DNA of 64,000 nucleotides from Polynucleobacter necessarius (GTDB taxonomy: Bacteria > Pseudomonadota > Gammaproteobacteria > Burkholderiales > Burkholderiaceae), in the NCBI RefSeq assembly GCF_900096755.1, contig NZ_LT615227.1:1145822-1209821 (forward strand), in the 5' to 3' direction. Position 1 is the first letter of the stretch; every line of letters starts with the position of its first letter. The notes under the pieces are model-generated. The model was not told the origin of the DNA. It was given only the letters and a program-made list of their open reading frames with translations, and made no database searches. Position numbers and translations under genes: made by a program. This document shows positions 31,222 through 41,386 of the stretch, in pieces.

Positions 31222-34201
31222 ATGAGTCTGACTCGTAAATCCAATACCCCACAAAGCAGTCGTTCAACATCGCGTCTGATTGGCAGCTTGTCACGCGGCT
31301 TAAAAGCTGCTGTGCCAATGATGGATCGCCGCACATTCCTTAAGCGCTCAGGCGTAGGAGTTGGTGCTGGTATCGCTGCTAGTCAATTGAGCTTTGTGTA
31401 AAAGGCCGCAGCCGAGCCAAGCAAGGCAATGCTTGATGGCAAAGGCAAGATTGAGGTTAAGAGATCCATCTGTACCCACTGTTCAGTAGGCTGCGCAGTT
31501 GACGCAACCGTTGAGAACGGTGTTTGGGTATGTCAAGATCCCGTGTTTGATCCCCCAATTAACTTGGGTGCACACTGCGCAAAGGGCGCAGCATTGCGTG
31601 AGCATGGTCATGGCGACTATCGCTTGCGTTATCCAATGAAGTTGGTTGATGGTAAATATCAGCGTATCTCTTGGGATCAAGCACTCACAGAAATTACTGC
31701 TCAGATGAAGGGCATTCGCGAGAAATATTCTCCGGACGCAATGTTCTTTATTGGATCATCTAAACATAACAACGAACAGGCCTACTTACTGCGTAAGTGG
31801 GCCTCTTTCTTTGGTACAAACAATACAGGCCATCAGGCTCGTATTTGTCACTCCACAACAGTTGCCGGTGTTGTGAACACTTAGGGCTATGGTGCGATGA
31901 CCAAATAGCTATAACGACATGATGAATGCCAAGGCAGCCTTGTACATTGGTTCAAATGCTGCTGAAGCTCACCCTGTTTCTATGTTGAGTCTTTTGCACG
32001 CTAAGGAGAATGGCTGCAAAGTGATCGTGGTCGATCCGCGCTATACCCGTACAGCTGCTAAATCAGATCAGTACATCCGTATTCGTTCTGGTACAGACAT
32101 TCCATTCTTGTTTGGCTTGCTCTATCACATCTTTAAAAACGGTTGGGAAGATAAGAAGTACATCAACGACCGCGTTTACGGTATGGAAGAGATTCGTAAA
32201 GAAGTTATGGAGAAGTGGACTCCTGCTGCAGTTGAAGAGGCTTGCGGTGTCCCTGAAGCTCAAATGTATAAAGCAGCTGAAACCATGGCCAAGAATCGTC
32301 CAAGTACAGTTGTTTGGTGTATGGGTCAAACACAGCACACCATTGGTAACGCAATGGTTCGTACGTCCTGTATTTTGCAGTTGGCATTAGGTAACGTAGG
32401 TAAGTCTGGCGGCGGTACCAATATTTTCCGCGGACACGATAACGTTCAAGGTGCAACTGACGTAGGTCCTAACCCAGATTCATTACCTGGCTACTATGGT
32501 TTGGCTGCTGACTCATGGAAACACTTCGCGGCTGTTTGAGGCGTTGACTACGATTGGATCAAAGGTCGCTATGCACCAGACATGATGGAGAAATCCGGAA
32601 CTACCGTTTCTCGTTGGGTTGATGCTGTTCTCGAGAAGAACGACATGATTGATCAACAGACAAACGTTAAGGGCTTGTTCTTCTGGGGTCATGCACCTAA
32701 CTCGCAAACTCGCGGCTTAGATATGAAGCGCGCGATGAATAAGTTAGATCTCTTGGTTGTGGTGGATCCATACCCAAGTGCTACAGCAGCAATGGCAGCA
32801 ATGCCTGCGGCTGAAGGCGATGTTGTTAACAAGAATCGTAACGTCTACTTGTTGCCTGCGGCTACTCAGTTTGAAACTACTGGTTCTGCTACAGCTTCAA
32901 ACCGCTCATTACAGTGGCGTGAAAAAGTTATTGACCCATTGTTTGAGTCTGTTCCTGACCACGTGATCATGCAAGCGTTTGCAGATCGCTTAGGCTTTGG
33001 TGAGGAGTTATCCAAGAACTACAAAATGCTCAACTCTAAATTTACTGGTAAGCAATGGAAAGAGCCGCAAATTGAAGATATCCTGCGCGAGATCAATCGC
33101 TCTTGCTGGACTATTGGCTACACCGGTCAAACTCCTGAGCGCCTCAAAGCTCATATGAGAATGGTTGGTGTATTTGATCCGAAGACATTGAAGTCCCGTG
33201 GTGGTGTAGACCCAGTAACCGGATACGACACTACTGGTGATTACTATGGCTTGCCTTGGCCTTGCTACGGCACAGCAGCAATTAAACATCCTGGCTCACC
33301 AAATCTCTATGACACCAGCAAGAGTGTGATGGAAGGCGGCGGTAACTTCCGCGCTAACTTTGGTGTTGAGCGTGAGGGTGTGAGTTTGTTAGCTGGCGAT
33401 GGCTCTTGCTCTAAGGGATCGGCGATCACGACTGGTTACCCAGAGTTTGATCACGTGCTTGTAAAGAAATTAGGTTGGTGGGATCAGTTAACTGAAGATG
33501 AGAAGAAACTCGCCGAAGGTAAGAGCTGGAAGACTGATTTGTCTGGTGGTATTCAGCGCGTTGTAATGAAGAACGGATGCCATCCATTTGGTAACGCGAA
33601 AGCACGTGCGATTGTTTGGAACTTCCCGGATGCAATTCCAATTCACCGTGAAGCGCTCTACAGTACTAACGCTCCAATGATGCGCAAGTACCCAACAGCA
33701 GCGGACAAGAAGAATTTCTGGCGCTTGCCAACTCTCTATAAGACTGTTCAAGATCAAAACTTGAATAACAAGCTTTATGAGAAGTTCCCAATCATTTTGA
33801 CTTCTGGTCGTTTGGTTGAGTACGAAGGCGGTGGTGATGAGACTCGTTCTAATCCATGGTTGGCCGAACTCCAACAAGAAAACTTTGTGGAGATCAATCC
33901 TAAGGCTGCAGCAGATCGCGGTATTAAGAACTGGGATTACGTTTGGGTGAAGTCTCCAACTGGTGCCAAGATTAAAGTTCGCGCATTGGTTACTGAGCGT
34001 GTTGATCAAGGCACGGCATTTGTGCCATTCCACTTTGCTGGTTGGTGGCAAGGCGCTGACTTGCGTAAATACTACCCAGAAGGTGCTGCTCCTGTAGTTC
34101 AGGGTGAAGCGGTTAACACTGCAACTACTTATGGTTATGACATGGTGATGATGATGCAAGAAACGAAAACCACAATGTGTCAAATCGAGAAATTTGCCTA
34201 A
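31222..34201 (+). pseudogene. fdhA: Formate dehydrogenase alpha (catalytic) subunit, three stops and a frameshift
   Basis: A molybdopterin/tungstopterin enzyme of about 990 residues oxidising formate in the periplasm. The Tat signal 'MDRRTFLKRSG' lies near residue 34. A TAA at 31399-31401 interrupts 'LSFV*KAAAEPS'. The 4Fe-4S motif 'CTHCSVGCAVD' and the Cys-type active site 'RICHSTTVAG' follow. A TAG at 31882-31884 stands where 'NTWGYGAMT' is expected; an extra A at about 31904 then shifts the frame to 'NAKAALYIGSNAAEAHP'. A TGA at 32537-32539 interrupts 'HFAAV*GVDYDW', again a Trp position. The rest is open to 34201. It cannot make an active enzyme. Confidence 0.95.
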
Positions 34202-34228
34202 GTCAAAAAATAAAGTCAGGAGAACACA

Positions 34229-34885
34229 ATGGCAAGAATGAAATTTATTTGTGACACAGAACGATGCATTGAGTGCAACGGTTGTGTCACTGCCTGTAAA
34301 AACGAAAACGAAGTACCTTGGGGTGCTAACCGTCGTCGCGTTGTAACAGTAAATGACGGCATCATTGGCCAAGAAAAATCAGTTTCAGTTGCTTGTATGC
34401 ACTGTAGCGATGCTCCTTGTATGGCGGTATGCCCAGTAGATTGTTTCTACCGCACCGACGAGGGCGTAGTTCTGCACGATAAAGATATTTGTATCGGTTG
34501 CGGTTACTGCTCTTTTGCTTGCCCATTTGGCGCACCACAATTCTTGAGCAAGGGTGCGTTTGGTTCCCGCAGCAAAATGGATAAGTGCACATTCTGTAGT
34601 GGTGGTCCAGAAGAAAACGGCAGCGTTGCTGAATTCGAGAAATATGGTCGCAACCGTTTGGCAGAAGGCAAGTTACCACTTTGCGCTGAGATGTGTTCTA
34701 CCAAAGCATTGATTGGTGGCGACAGTGATGTGATTACTGGCATTTTCAACAACCGCGTTGCTACTCGTGAGAAGAACGGCAAGTATCCAGGATCCAAGGC
34801 CTTTGGTTGGACTACTGCATATGGTGGTCCAGATGCGCCAGCGCCAACTCCAACACCTGCTGCAAAAATTCCAGGAGCTAAATAA
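34229..34885 (+). CDS. fdh3B: Formate dehydrogenase beta (iron-sulfur) subunit
   Basis: A 218-residue four-cluster ferredoxin-type subunit passing electrons from the alpha to the gamma subunit. Cysteine groups are 'CDTERCIECNGCVTACKNE', 'CMHCSDAPCMAVCPVDC', 'CIGCGYCSFACPFG' and 'CTFC' with later 'CAEMCSTKAL'. The start ATG 34229 follows AGGAGAA. Its stop overlaps the next start (TAATG). The reading frame is intact although the alpha and gamma partners are broken, so it is probably an orphan awaiting decay. Confidence 0.95.
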   Translation: MARMKFICDTERCIECNGCVTACKNENEVPWGANRRRVVTVNDGIIGQEKSVSVACMHCSDAPCMAVCPVDCFYRTDEGVVLHDKDICIGCGYCSFACPFGAPQFLSKGAFGSRSKMDKCTFCSGGPEENGSVAEFEKYGRNRLAEGKLPLCAEMCSTKALIGGDSDVITGIFNNRVATREKNGKYPGSKAFGWTTAYGGPDAPAPTPTPAAKIPGAK

Positions 34886-35121
34886 TGAAAGTGAATTTCA
34901 AAACTCTCGGCTTATGTTTTGCAGCAGTAGCTTTGTTGGCCGCTTGCTCTGAGCCTCCTGAAATTGCTGCGAAAGCTGCTAAACGTCCAGACGTTGCTCC
35001 TTACATGGGTGCAAACAATGGGTTCGTGACAAAGGGCTGGACACCAGGTAACCAAGCTAGTTGGACTGAGTCGATCGACAAGCGTACTCAGGGTCAAAAC
35101 GAATACAGTCGCGTTAAGTGA
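34885..35121 (+). CDS. Small lipoprotein in formate dehydrogenase operon
   Basis: A 78-residue protein with a lipoprotein signal; lipobox LAAC ('ALLAACSEPP') at residue about 21. The mature part is short and hydrophilic ('NGFVTKGWTPGNQASW'). It overlaps the beta-subunit stop by one base, so it is translationally coupled and belongs to the operon. No family with a known role was recognised. Intact. Confidence 0.75.
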   Translation: MKVNFKTLGLCFAAVALLAACSEPPEIAAKAAKRPDVAPYMGANNGFVTKGWTPGNQASWTESIDKRTQGQNEYSRVK

Positions 35122-35162
35122 TCCACTAAATAACAACAAATAAAACGAAAACGTTTAAGGAC

Positions 35163-36222
35163 ATGTGTATGAAACGATCATTTTCTAAAGTTCTACGCAC
35201 TTTGGTGGTGGCTGCTGGTTTGTCGCTGACTTTGGCAAGCGGAATGAGCTTTGCAGAGCGCGCACCGATGGCGCCATTGCCATCCCCTAGCGGAGTAGAT
35301 GTGCCGCCTTTGTCAGTGCCAGCCAATCCAAATGCTTTGGCAAATGGAACTCAAGCCCAGGCTCAGCCGGCAAACCCTTCTATTTTTACTTCAGCAAATA
35401 GCGATCCCTACAACTACGTCAGCATTCCAGATAAAGAGGCTAGTGTTTTGATCCAGCGCTCTGGTCAAGAGTGGCGCTTAATCCGTAATGGCGTAATCAC
35501 TGTTTACGGCGGCTGGTTATTGGCAATAGCTTTTTTCGGGGTTATTGCGATGTACACGGTTAAGGGCTCAATCAAGCTGCATGAACCAATGTCTGGCGTA
35601 AAGATCAAGCGCTTTAGTGCATTTGATCGCTTAGTTCATTGGTTGATGGCATTTAGCCTTAGCCTTCACTGGCATATTGATTCTGTATGGCAAGTACTTT
35701 GCAATGCCGTTAATGGGCGGGGCTGCTTATGGCTCATTCCTAATGGTTTGCAAAAACATCCATAACTTCACAGGTCCTTTATTCACTATTTGTATCGTGA
35801 TTTTCTTCTTGCTCTTTGCGCACAAGAATTTGCCTGGTAAGGGTGACCTGCAATGGCATTTAACTTTCGGTGGAATTTTCAGTGGTAAGCATGTGCCAGC
35901 CGGTTTCTTTAATGGCGGTGAAAAGATCTGGTTCTGGTTTGGTATGACTTTCTTGGGCTTGGTAATTTCAGCCTCAGGCTTTGTGCTCGACATGATCGTT
36001 CCATTCATGACTATTGAATACACTCGTGGCACGATGCAGATTGCCAACATCATTCACAGCAGCGCTGCGATCTTGATGTCTGCAATGGCAATGGGACACA
36101 TCTATATCGGCACCATCGGTATGGAAGGCTCAATCGATGGCATGAAGACTGGTTATGTAGATGCTACTTGGGCTAAAGAGCACCATGAGCTCTGGTATGA
36201 CGAACTTAACAAAAAAGGGTAA
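35163..36222 (+). pseudogene. Formate dehydrogenase gamma subunit (cytochrome b556), frameshifted
   Basis: A roughly 350-residue membrane cytochrome b (FdoI/FdnI-like) that carries electrons to quinone. It has an N-terminal signal, a Pro/Ala-rich periplasmic stretch, a membrane segment 'VYGGWLLAIAFFGVIAMY' and 'FSAFDRLVHWLMAFS', whose His is a likely heme ligand. The frame is lost at about 35660 and resumes as 'LILYGKYFAMPLMGG', 'NIHNFTGPLF', 'GKGDLQWH' and 'IIHSSAAILMSAMAMGHIYIG' (in part) to 36222. The net shift is +1. The disrupted place contains TTAGCC twice in tandem. Confidence 0.9.
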
Positions 36223-36225
36223 GCC

Positions 36226-36506
36226 ATGAAAAAATCATTGCTTTCACATTCTGCGCGTTTGCCGCATCTTCAGTATTGGCTGCACTGCCGCCGTTGACTC
36301 CTGAGCAAGCAGAGGCGGCAGCGCTTACTAAAGCAAAAGCTGCTTACGGCGATAGAGTCGGTGCATACAAGTTATGCCTAGCTCAAAACAAAGTAGCTGA
36401 TCAATTTAGAGTTCCAGGCACACCTGCTCCAGCTGCATGTACAGCGCCGCCGCCATTTACACCGCCAGTGGCCACTGCACCTGCCGCAGCTCCAGCGGCT
36501 AAGTAA
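36226..36506 (+). pseudogene. Small exported protein of formate dehydrogenase operon, frameshifted in signal peptide
   Basis: The ATG at 36226 is followed by a run of six A (36229-36234). With seven A the frame reads 'MKKIIAFTFCAFAASSVLAALPP', a clean signal peptide, and joins the open frame 'LTPEQAEAAALTKAKAAYGDRVGAYKLC' (in pieces) to the stop at 36506. As written, the ATG frame ends after about 23 codons. The mature part has a helix with two Cys and a Pro/Ala-rich tail. Function unknown. Transcriptional slippage on the A-run could in principle rescue some product, but six A is short for that. Confidence 0.78.
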
Positions 36507-37214
36507 TTAGTCGGCTAGTAGCTCTTGATGTAAGTAGCGTTTAGCTGCTTGTGTTTGGGGATTGGCAAAGAAGGGACCTACTGGTCCCTTTTCTTTTATC
36601 TCGCCCTGATCAATAAAGATGATGTGCTCAGCAAGTCTTTGCACCTGAGCCAATTGATGTGATAAAAAATAACATCTACACCTTGCTGATTAAATTGGCG
36701 AATTAATCCTTCAACTTTGCTCCGTAGTGTTGGGGTCAAGATTCGCAGTTGGCTCATCTAATAAAACTAAATTAGGCCTTTGAAGAATGGCCCTTCCAAG
36801 ACATAGTTTTGTCTTTCGCCTGCCGATAATTTGTGAGCGGGACTGCCAGATAATTTGCTTAAGCCGACTTGTTCCATCACATCTACTAGATCAGAGTTGC
36901 TGATAGAGGAATCGGCATCACGAACGATTCCAATATTAGTAATGGCAGATGCTTTAATCATTGGAGTGTGATGCAAAACTAAGGAGATCCTCGTTTTAAA
37001 GGAGTAAGTAACAGTTCCGGTATCTGGCTTAATGAGGGCCATCAAGCAACTTTAAAAAAGTAGTCTTTCCGGCGCCGTTTGGCCCAATGCAAGCGGTAAT
37101 TCGGTCGGCTGGGATGATGGCATGTGGAATATTGAGGATAGTTCTACCGTTGCTCTTTACTGTAATGCCCTTGAGCTCGATGAACTTTTCAAAATTCTCC
37201 ATTGCATTAACCAT
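36507..37214 (-). pseudogene. ABC transporter ATP-binding protein (tungstate type), broken
   Basis: The start 'MVNAMENFEKFIELKGITV' (ATG 37214) overlaps the permease stop. The Walker A is 'GPNGAGKTTFLKLLDG'. The frame shifts near 37040, then reads 'KPDTGTV' to 'LVLHHTPMIKASAI' and the signature 'LSAGERQ'. Another shift near 36790 gives 'GRAILQRPNLVLLDEPTANLDP' (Walker B, split over codons around 36780-36720), then a further shift before 'GLIRQFNQQGVDV' and another before 'LAQVQRLAEHIIFIDQGE'. The readable end is 'KRYLHQELLAD' at 36507. At least three to four indels. Not functional. Confidence 0.85.
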
Positions 37215-37698
37215 AGCGACGCTCCGCAATTTGGCGAACTCCAAAGGTAAATAGATTTGCCAGCAAAACAATCATGAGCAGGGCTATGCCCAGTGCTAGC
37301 GCTAAAGGTAGGTCGCCTTTGCTAGTCTCCAGCGCAATTGCAGTGGTCATGGTTCTGGTGGAGTGATCAATGTTTCCGCCAACGATCATGACGGCTCCCA
37401 CCTCAGAAATAGCCCGAGCTAGTCCGGCCAAAATGGCGATGGTCAAAGAGAAGCGGCAATCCCATATCAGCCATTTAAATCGGGATAGTGGTGGCAACCT
37501 TAGGCTTAAAAAAGAATCTCGGTGAATCTTCCAGGAATCCTCCAGAATTTGCCTGCTTAGGGCGCCAATTGGAAGGCCTAGTAGCGTTCCAATCAGCAGG
37601 GCGGTGAGGCTAACCTGCAGGGAAACCCAGACGATCCCCAGCACTCCACCATCTAAATGGGCGAGTAAGGTGAGGGCGTCCTGAAAAGCTTTCAACAT
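37207..37698 (-). pseudogene. ABC transporter permease (tungstate type), internally deleted
   Basis: An open frame of 163 residues, against about 230 expected for TupB-like permeases. The start 'MLKAFQDALTLL' and first helices to 'LGTLLGLPIGAL'-like residues are present. The protein then jumps to 'SRQILEDSW', which in relatives lies about 70 residues later, so one or two membrane helices are missing. The permease loop with 'ISEVGAVMIVGGNI' and 'TTAIALETSKGDLPLALALG' (in part) is preserved to the stop overlapping the ATPase start. No binding-protein gene is adjacent. The deletion kept the frame. Tungstate or molybdate would fit the nearby formate dehydrogenase. Confidence 0.78.
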
Positions 37699-37764
37699 GC
37701 GCTTGATTCTATCAAGGCAATGGCAAAATGGCTGTAATGAGACTGATTACCCTATTTTCGACTT

Positions 37765-37965
37765 ATGGCTGAAGTGGTTTGCCTTTGCAATGAGGTTCTC
37801 GACGTGGATTTGCGCGAGTATCTGGATGCTAACCCAGTGGACTCTATAGAGGAGTTGCGGGAGCAGGCTTCTATTTGCAATAAATGTATGCAGTGCCAGG
37901 GGCTGGTTGAGGGCGAAATTTACTTGGCACGCGTAAGGCGTCAACGGGCGGCAGGACAGTTTTAA
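37765..37965 (+). CDS. Bfd-like [2Fe-2S] binding protein
   Basis: A 66-residue BFD-type domain. The four cluster Cys are in 'VCLCNEV' and 'CNKCMQCQG', matching the CxC...CxxC spacing of bacterioferritin-associated ferredoxin and the NAD(P)H nitrite reductase domain. It could mobilise iron from bacterioferritin, but no bfr gene is adjacent. The TAA stop overlaps the ATG of the next gene by one base. Intact. Confidence 0.85.
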   Translation: MAEVVCLCNEVLDVDLREYLDANPVDSIEELREQASICNKCMQCQGLVEGEIYLARVRRQRAAGQF

Positions 37966-38717
37966 TGACGATGTCTAAGAGCGCTCGCTTCACCGTCATG
38001 AGTATGAATGTCCATAAGGGCTTATCGCCATTACATCGACATTCAACCATTTACCAGTTGCGCGAAAAAATGCGCAGTCATCATCCTGATTTGCTTTTTT
38101 TGCAAGAGTTGCAACAGGAGCATCGCGGCAGGATTAGACGTTTTGATCAATGGCCGCTAACGGAATTGACCCACTTTCTGTCGGAAGAGTTTTGGCATGA
38201 CTGGCATTATGGAAAAAACGTTGAGTATCGTAATGGTCATCATGGCAATGCCATTCTTTCTAAGCATCCTCAGCAAAAGGGAAATAACTACGATATTTCA
38301 GCATATCGTTTTGAGAGTCGTGGGTTACTTCATAGTGTTACAAAGCTCGATGGCATCGACAAACCAATCCATTGTTTTTGTGTGCACCTCGCACTCTTTG
38401 AGCGTGGTAGAGAGCGTCAGCTTGAGGCAATCATAGGGCATATTCAGAATTTGACCCAGGGCGGACCAACGATTGTGGCGGGGGATTTTAATAATTGGCG
38501 CAATCGAGTTAGCACGCCAATGAAGGCAGCTGGATTTAACGAGGTCTTTGAGGTTCTAACGGGCTCTCCAGCCAAGACTTTCCCAAGCATCAAACCGCTG
38601 CTTCCTATGGATAGGATTTATGTGCGCGGCTTAAAGATTCATTCTGCAGAAATTTTGCATGAATGGTTAAAACTGTCGGATCATTTAGGCATTACTGCAG
38701 AACTGGAACTTGTATGA
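37965..38717 (+). CDS. Endonuclease/exonuclease/phosphatase family protein
   Basis: A 250-residue EEP-fold metal-dependent phosphoesterase. Family residues are visible in 'MSMNVHKGL', 'LLFLQELQQEHRG', 'GNAILSKHP', 'HCFCVHLALFERGR', 'VAGDFNNW' and 'LKLSDHLGI' (the catalytic Asp-His pair). It overlaps the Bfd-like gene upstream and the cardiolipin synthase gene downstream (ATGA), a pairing common in betaproteobacteria. The substrate (DNA, phospholipid or other phosphodiester) is not known. Intact. Confidence 0.88.
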   Translation: MTMSKSARFTVMSMNVHKGLSPLHRHSTIYQLREKMRSHHPDLLFLQELQQEHRGRIRRFDQWPLTELTHFLSEEFWHDWHYGKNVEYRNGHHGNAILSKHPQQKGNNYDISAYRFESRGLLHSVTKLDGIDKPIHCFCVHLALFERGRERQLEAIIGHIQNLTQGGPTIVAGDFNNWRNRVSTPMKAAGFNEVFEVLTGSPAKTFPSIKPLLPMDRIYVRGLKIHSAEILHEWLKLSDHLGITAELELV

Positions 38718-40189
38718 ACATCATGGCGTATATTTTTGGATCTGTTTTTGGCTTTTCTTTAATTTGGGTTCCGATAGCGCATTCAATCATCGTAGTTCTG
38801 TTTGGCTTTCATTTGATATCGGTAAGAAGGCCGGTTGGCGTTGCGTTTGCTTGGTTTCTAATCGTCATCTTGATTCCTATCATTGGTATTTCGCTGTATA
38901 TATTGATTGGTGAACGCCCTGTGGGCCGAAAGCTAGCGCGAAAAATTATTCGCATGAATCATCAGTACGAAAAAATTACTGAAACAATGCGGCAACAGTT
39001 TGCAGCGGATCGTCAGAAGCTGCCTGTGGAAGGTAGAGCCCTAAGTCTTTTGGCTGAATCAAAAAATGGCTCGCCAGTGGCTGCGGGTAATAAGATTGAA
39101 TTGCACACAAGTTCTTTGAAAATTCTGCAAAACTTTGTTGATGAGATTAATCAAGCTAAAAAAAGTTTGCATCTGGAGTTTTATATATGGGCCTTGGGTG
39201 GTGATGCCGATCGGGTTTGCGAGGCCTTGATCGCTGCGTCTAAGCGGGGTGTTGCTTGTCGTGTGCTGCTAGATTCATTGGGGAGTAAGGATTGGTTTAA
39301 ATCCCATTGGCCAGCACGTTTTCGTGCGGCTGGCATTGAGGTAACTGAAGCCTTGCCTATTCAGATTGGTCGTTTTCAGTTCCGCCGCGCTGATTTGCGC
39401 CTACACCGCAAAATCTTTGTAATTGATGGTTCAGTTGTATGGACGGGTAGTATGAATTTGGTGGATCCTCGCACGTTCAAGCAAGACTCAGGTGTGTGCG
39501 AGTGGGTAGATGCCATGGTTCGCATTGAAGGCCCTGTGGCGGCCCAATTTGAACTTACTTTCGCATTCGACTGGAGTGTTGATAACCCCAGCATTATCCA
39601 CTTTGATGATCGTGAACCACCTATTTCACCTCATGAGGGCGGCGCTATTGCGCAAGAGTTTTCATCTGGACCAGTTTACCGAGACGATATTTTGTATCAA
39701 GTCCTACTCTCCGCCATCATGGACGCCAGAGAGGAATTAACAATTACCACTCCTTACTTTGGGCCGGATGATGGATTAATTCAGGCGCTCTTGGCAGCTG
39801 CAGGTAGGGGAGTCAAGGTCACACTCATTTTGCCTAAATTGAATGACTCCACCTTGGTTGCTTGGAGCAGTAAAAGTTTTTATAGCGACTTAATGAATGC
39901 AGGCGTAACAATCGCCGAATTTCACGGGGGCTTATTGCACACTAAGAGTTTCTTAATCGATAAGCGAATCGCAATTTTTGGATCGGTTAACTTTGATCAG
40001 CGCAGCTTGCGCTTGAATTTTGAGATCAGTTTAATTGTGTATAACGTCGATTTTTGTGCCAAGCTGGAGAAGTTAATAGAGTCATATTTGGCGCAATCAG
40101 ATCTCGTCAATCTTAAGGTCTGGGCTAAAAGGCCAATATGGCGTAAATACCTTGAGAACGCAGCCCATTTAACTTCGCCGCTGCTTTAA
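38714..40189 (+). CDS. cls: Cardiolipin synthase
   Basis: A 491-residue phospholipase-D-type enzyme joining two phosphatidylglycerols to cardiolipin in the inner membrane. Two N-terminal membrane helices (about 1-60) precede two HKD motifs: 'HRKIFVIDGSVVWTGSMN' near residue 230 and 'HTKSFLIDKRIAIFGSVN' near 410. The start ATG 38714 overlaps the previous stop; the longer frame upstream lies inside the EEP gene. The stop overlaps tail-to-tail with the broken CoA-transferase. Intact. Confidence 0.94.
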   Translation: MNIMAYIFGSVFGFSLIWVPIAHSIIVVLFGFHLISVRRPVGVAFAWFLIVILIPIIGISLYILIGERPVGRKLARKIIRMNHQYEKITETMRQQFAADRQKLPVEGRALSLLAESKNGSPVAAGNKIELHTSSLKILQNFVDEINQAKKSLHLEFYIWALGGDADRVCEALIAASKRGVACRVLLDSLGSKDWFKSHWPARFRAAGIEVTEALPIQIGRFQFRRADLRLHRKIFVIDGSVVWTGSMNLVDPRTFKQDSGVCEWVDAMVRIEGPVAAQFELTFAFDWSVDNPSIIHFDDREPPISPHEGGAIAQEFSSGPVYRDDILYQVLLSAIMDAREELTITTPYFGPDDGLIQALLAAAGRGVKVTLILPKLNDSTLVAWSSKSFYSDLMNAGVTIAEFHGGLLHTKSFLIDKRIAIFGSVNFDQRSLRLNFEISLIVYNVDFCAKLEKLIESYLAQSDLVNLKVWAKRPIWRKYLENAAHLTSPLL

Positions 40190-41374
40190 ATCGCCCCGTT
40201 GGCCTTCATCTCAGCGATTTGAGCATCGGCCTAAGCCCAACTCTTTCAGGATGGCCTGAGTATGCTCGCCAACAGCAGGAATGGCATCCATGCGGAAGTC
40301 GTAACTATCGTTCAGACCGGGGGGGCAGGAGGGCAGCAATAGCGCCGTTAGGAGTGCCTACCTCTGTCCAGCGATTGCGGGCCTTTAGTTGCTCATGTTT
40401 CCATAGCCCCGCCATATCATTTAGATGAGCGTTGGCGATTTGCGCTTTTTCTAGTCTTGCGATCAATTTTGCTCAGAGGTAAGCTTGCTAAAGCAAGCAT
40501 CAATAATTTCCAATAGTTCAGCACGCTTTTCATTGCGCTTGAAATTGCGATCGAAGCGCTCATCTTTGGCAAGAGCGGTATTCTCTAAAACAAGTTCACA
40601 AAACTGTACCCATTCGCGTTCATTTTGAAGCCCGAGCATCACAGTCTTGCCATCGCCAGCTTTAAAAGGACCATATGGGTAAATGGTGGCATGGGATGCG
40701 CCATTTCTTTGGGGAGGTTCTGCACCTTTATAGGCGTCATACATTGGAAAACTCATCCACTCACTCAACGCTTCGAGCATGGAAATATCAATCACCGTGC
40801 CTTTTCCAGTCTTTCCTCTTTGCAATAATGCTGCCAAGATGTTTGTGTAGGCATACATGCCGGCGGCTATATCAGCTATTGAGTTGCCTGCTTTACTCGG
40901 TGTCTCAGGAGTTCCAGTAATAGAAAGAAATCCCGCCTCGCTTTGAATCAAAAGGTCATAGGCCTTTTTGTCTCGAAACGGTCCATCATTTCCATACCCG
41001 GAGATGGCGCATGTAATAAGACCGGGATTCTCTTTTTGTAAAATTTCAGGGCTAAGACCCATCCGATTAGCTGCGCCTGGCGCTAGATTTTGGATAAAGA
41101 CATCAGCTGTTTTTAGTAATGTTTTTAAAACTGCTTTTGCGGAGTCATGCGTAAGATCAAGAGTCAAACTCTCTTTGGATCGATTAACCCAAACGAAATA
41201 TGAAGAGAGGCCTTCAACTTGAGCGTCATAACCTCTTGCGAAATCGCCACCACCGGGACGCTCGATTTTAATGATGCGAGCACCCAAATCAGCCAGTTGC
41301 CGAGTGCAAAATGGTGCGGCTACAACATGCTCGAGAGCAACTACGGTGATTCCATCCAAGGGGCGAGTGTGCAT
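40186..41374 (-). pseudogene. CaiB/BaiF family CoA-transferase (class III), broken
   Basis: A class III CoA-transferase of about 395 residues. The N-terminus 'PLDGITVVALEHVVAAPF' and 'IIKIERPGGGDFAR' are diagnostic; the nucleophile Asp is expected in 'KAYDLLIQSEAGF'. The frame is lost after 'KLTSEQ' near 40475 and resumes as 'LIARLEKAQIANAHLNDM'. A C-run (about 40318-40324, one too many) shifts it again before 'LNDSYDFRMDAIPAVGEH', and a third single insertion near 40235 precedes the natural end at 40186. The net change fits the span. The acyl-CoA dehydrogenase 12 bp upstream is also broken, so a whole acyl-CoA pathway was abandoned. Confidence 0.88.
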
Positions 41375-41386
41375 ATCTAAGCCTTA

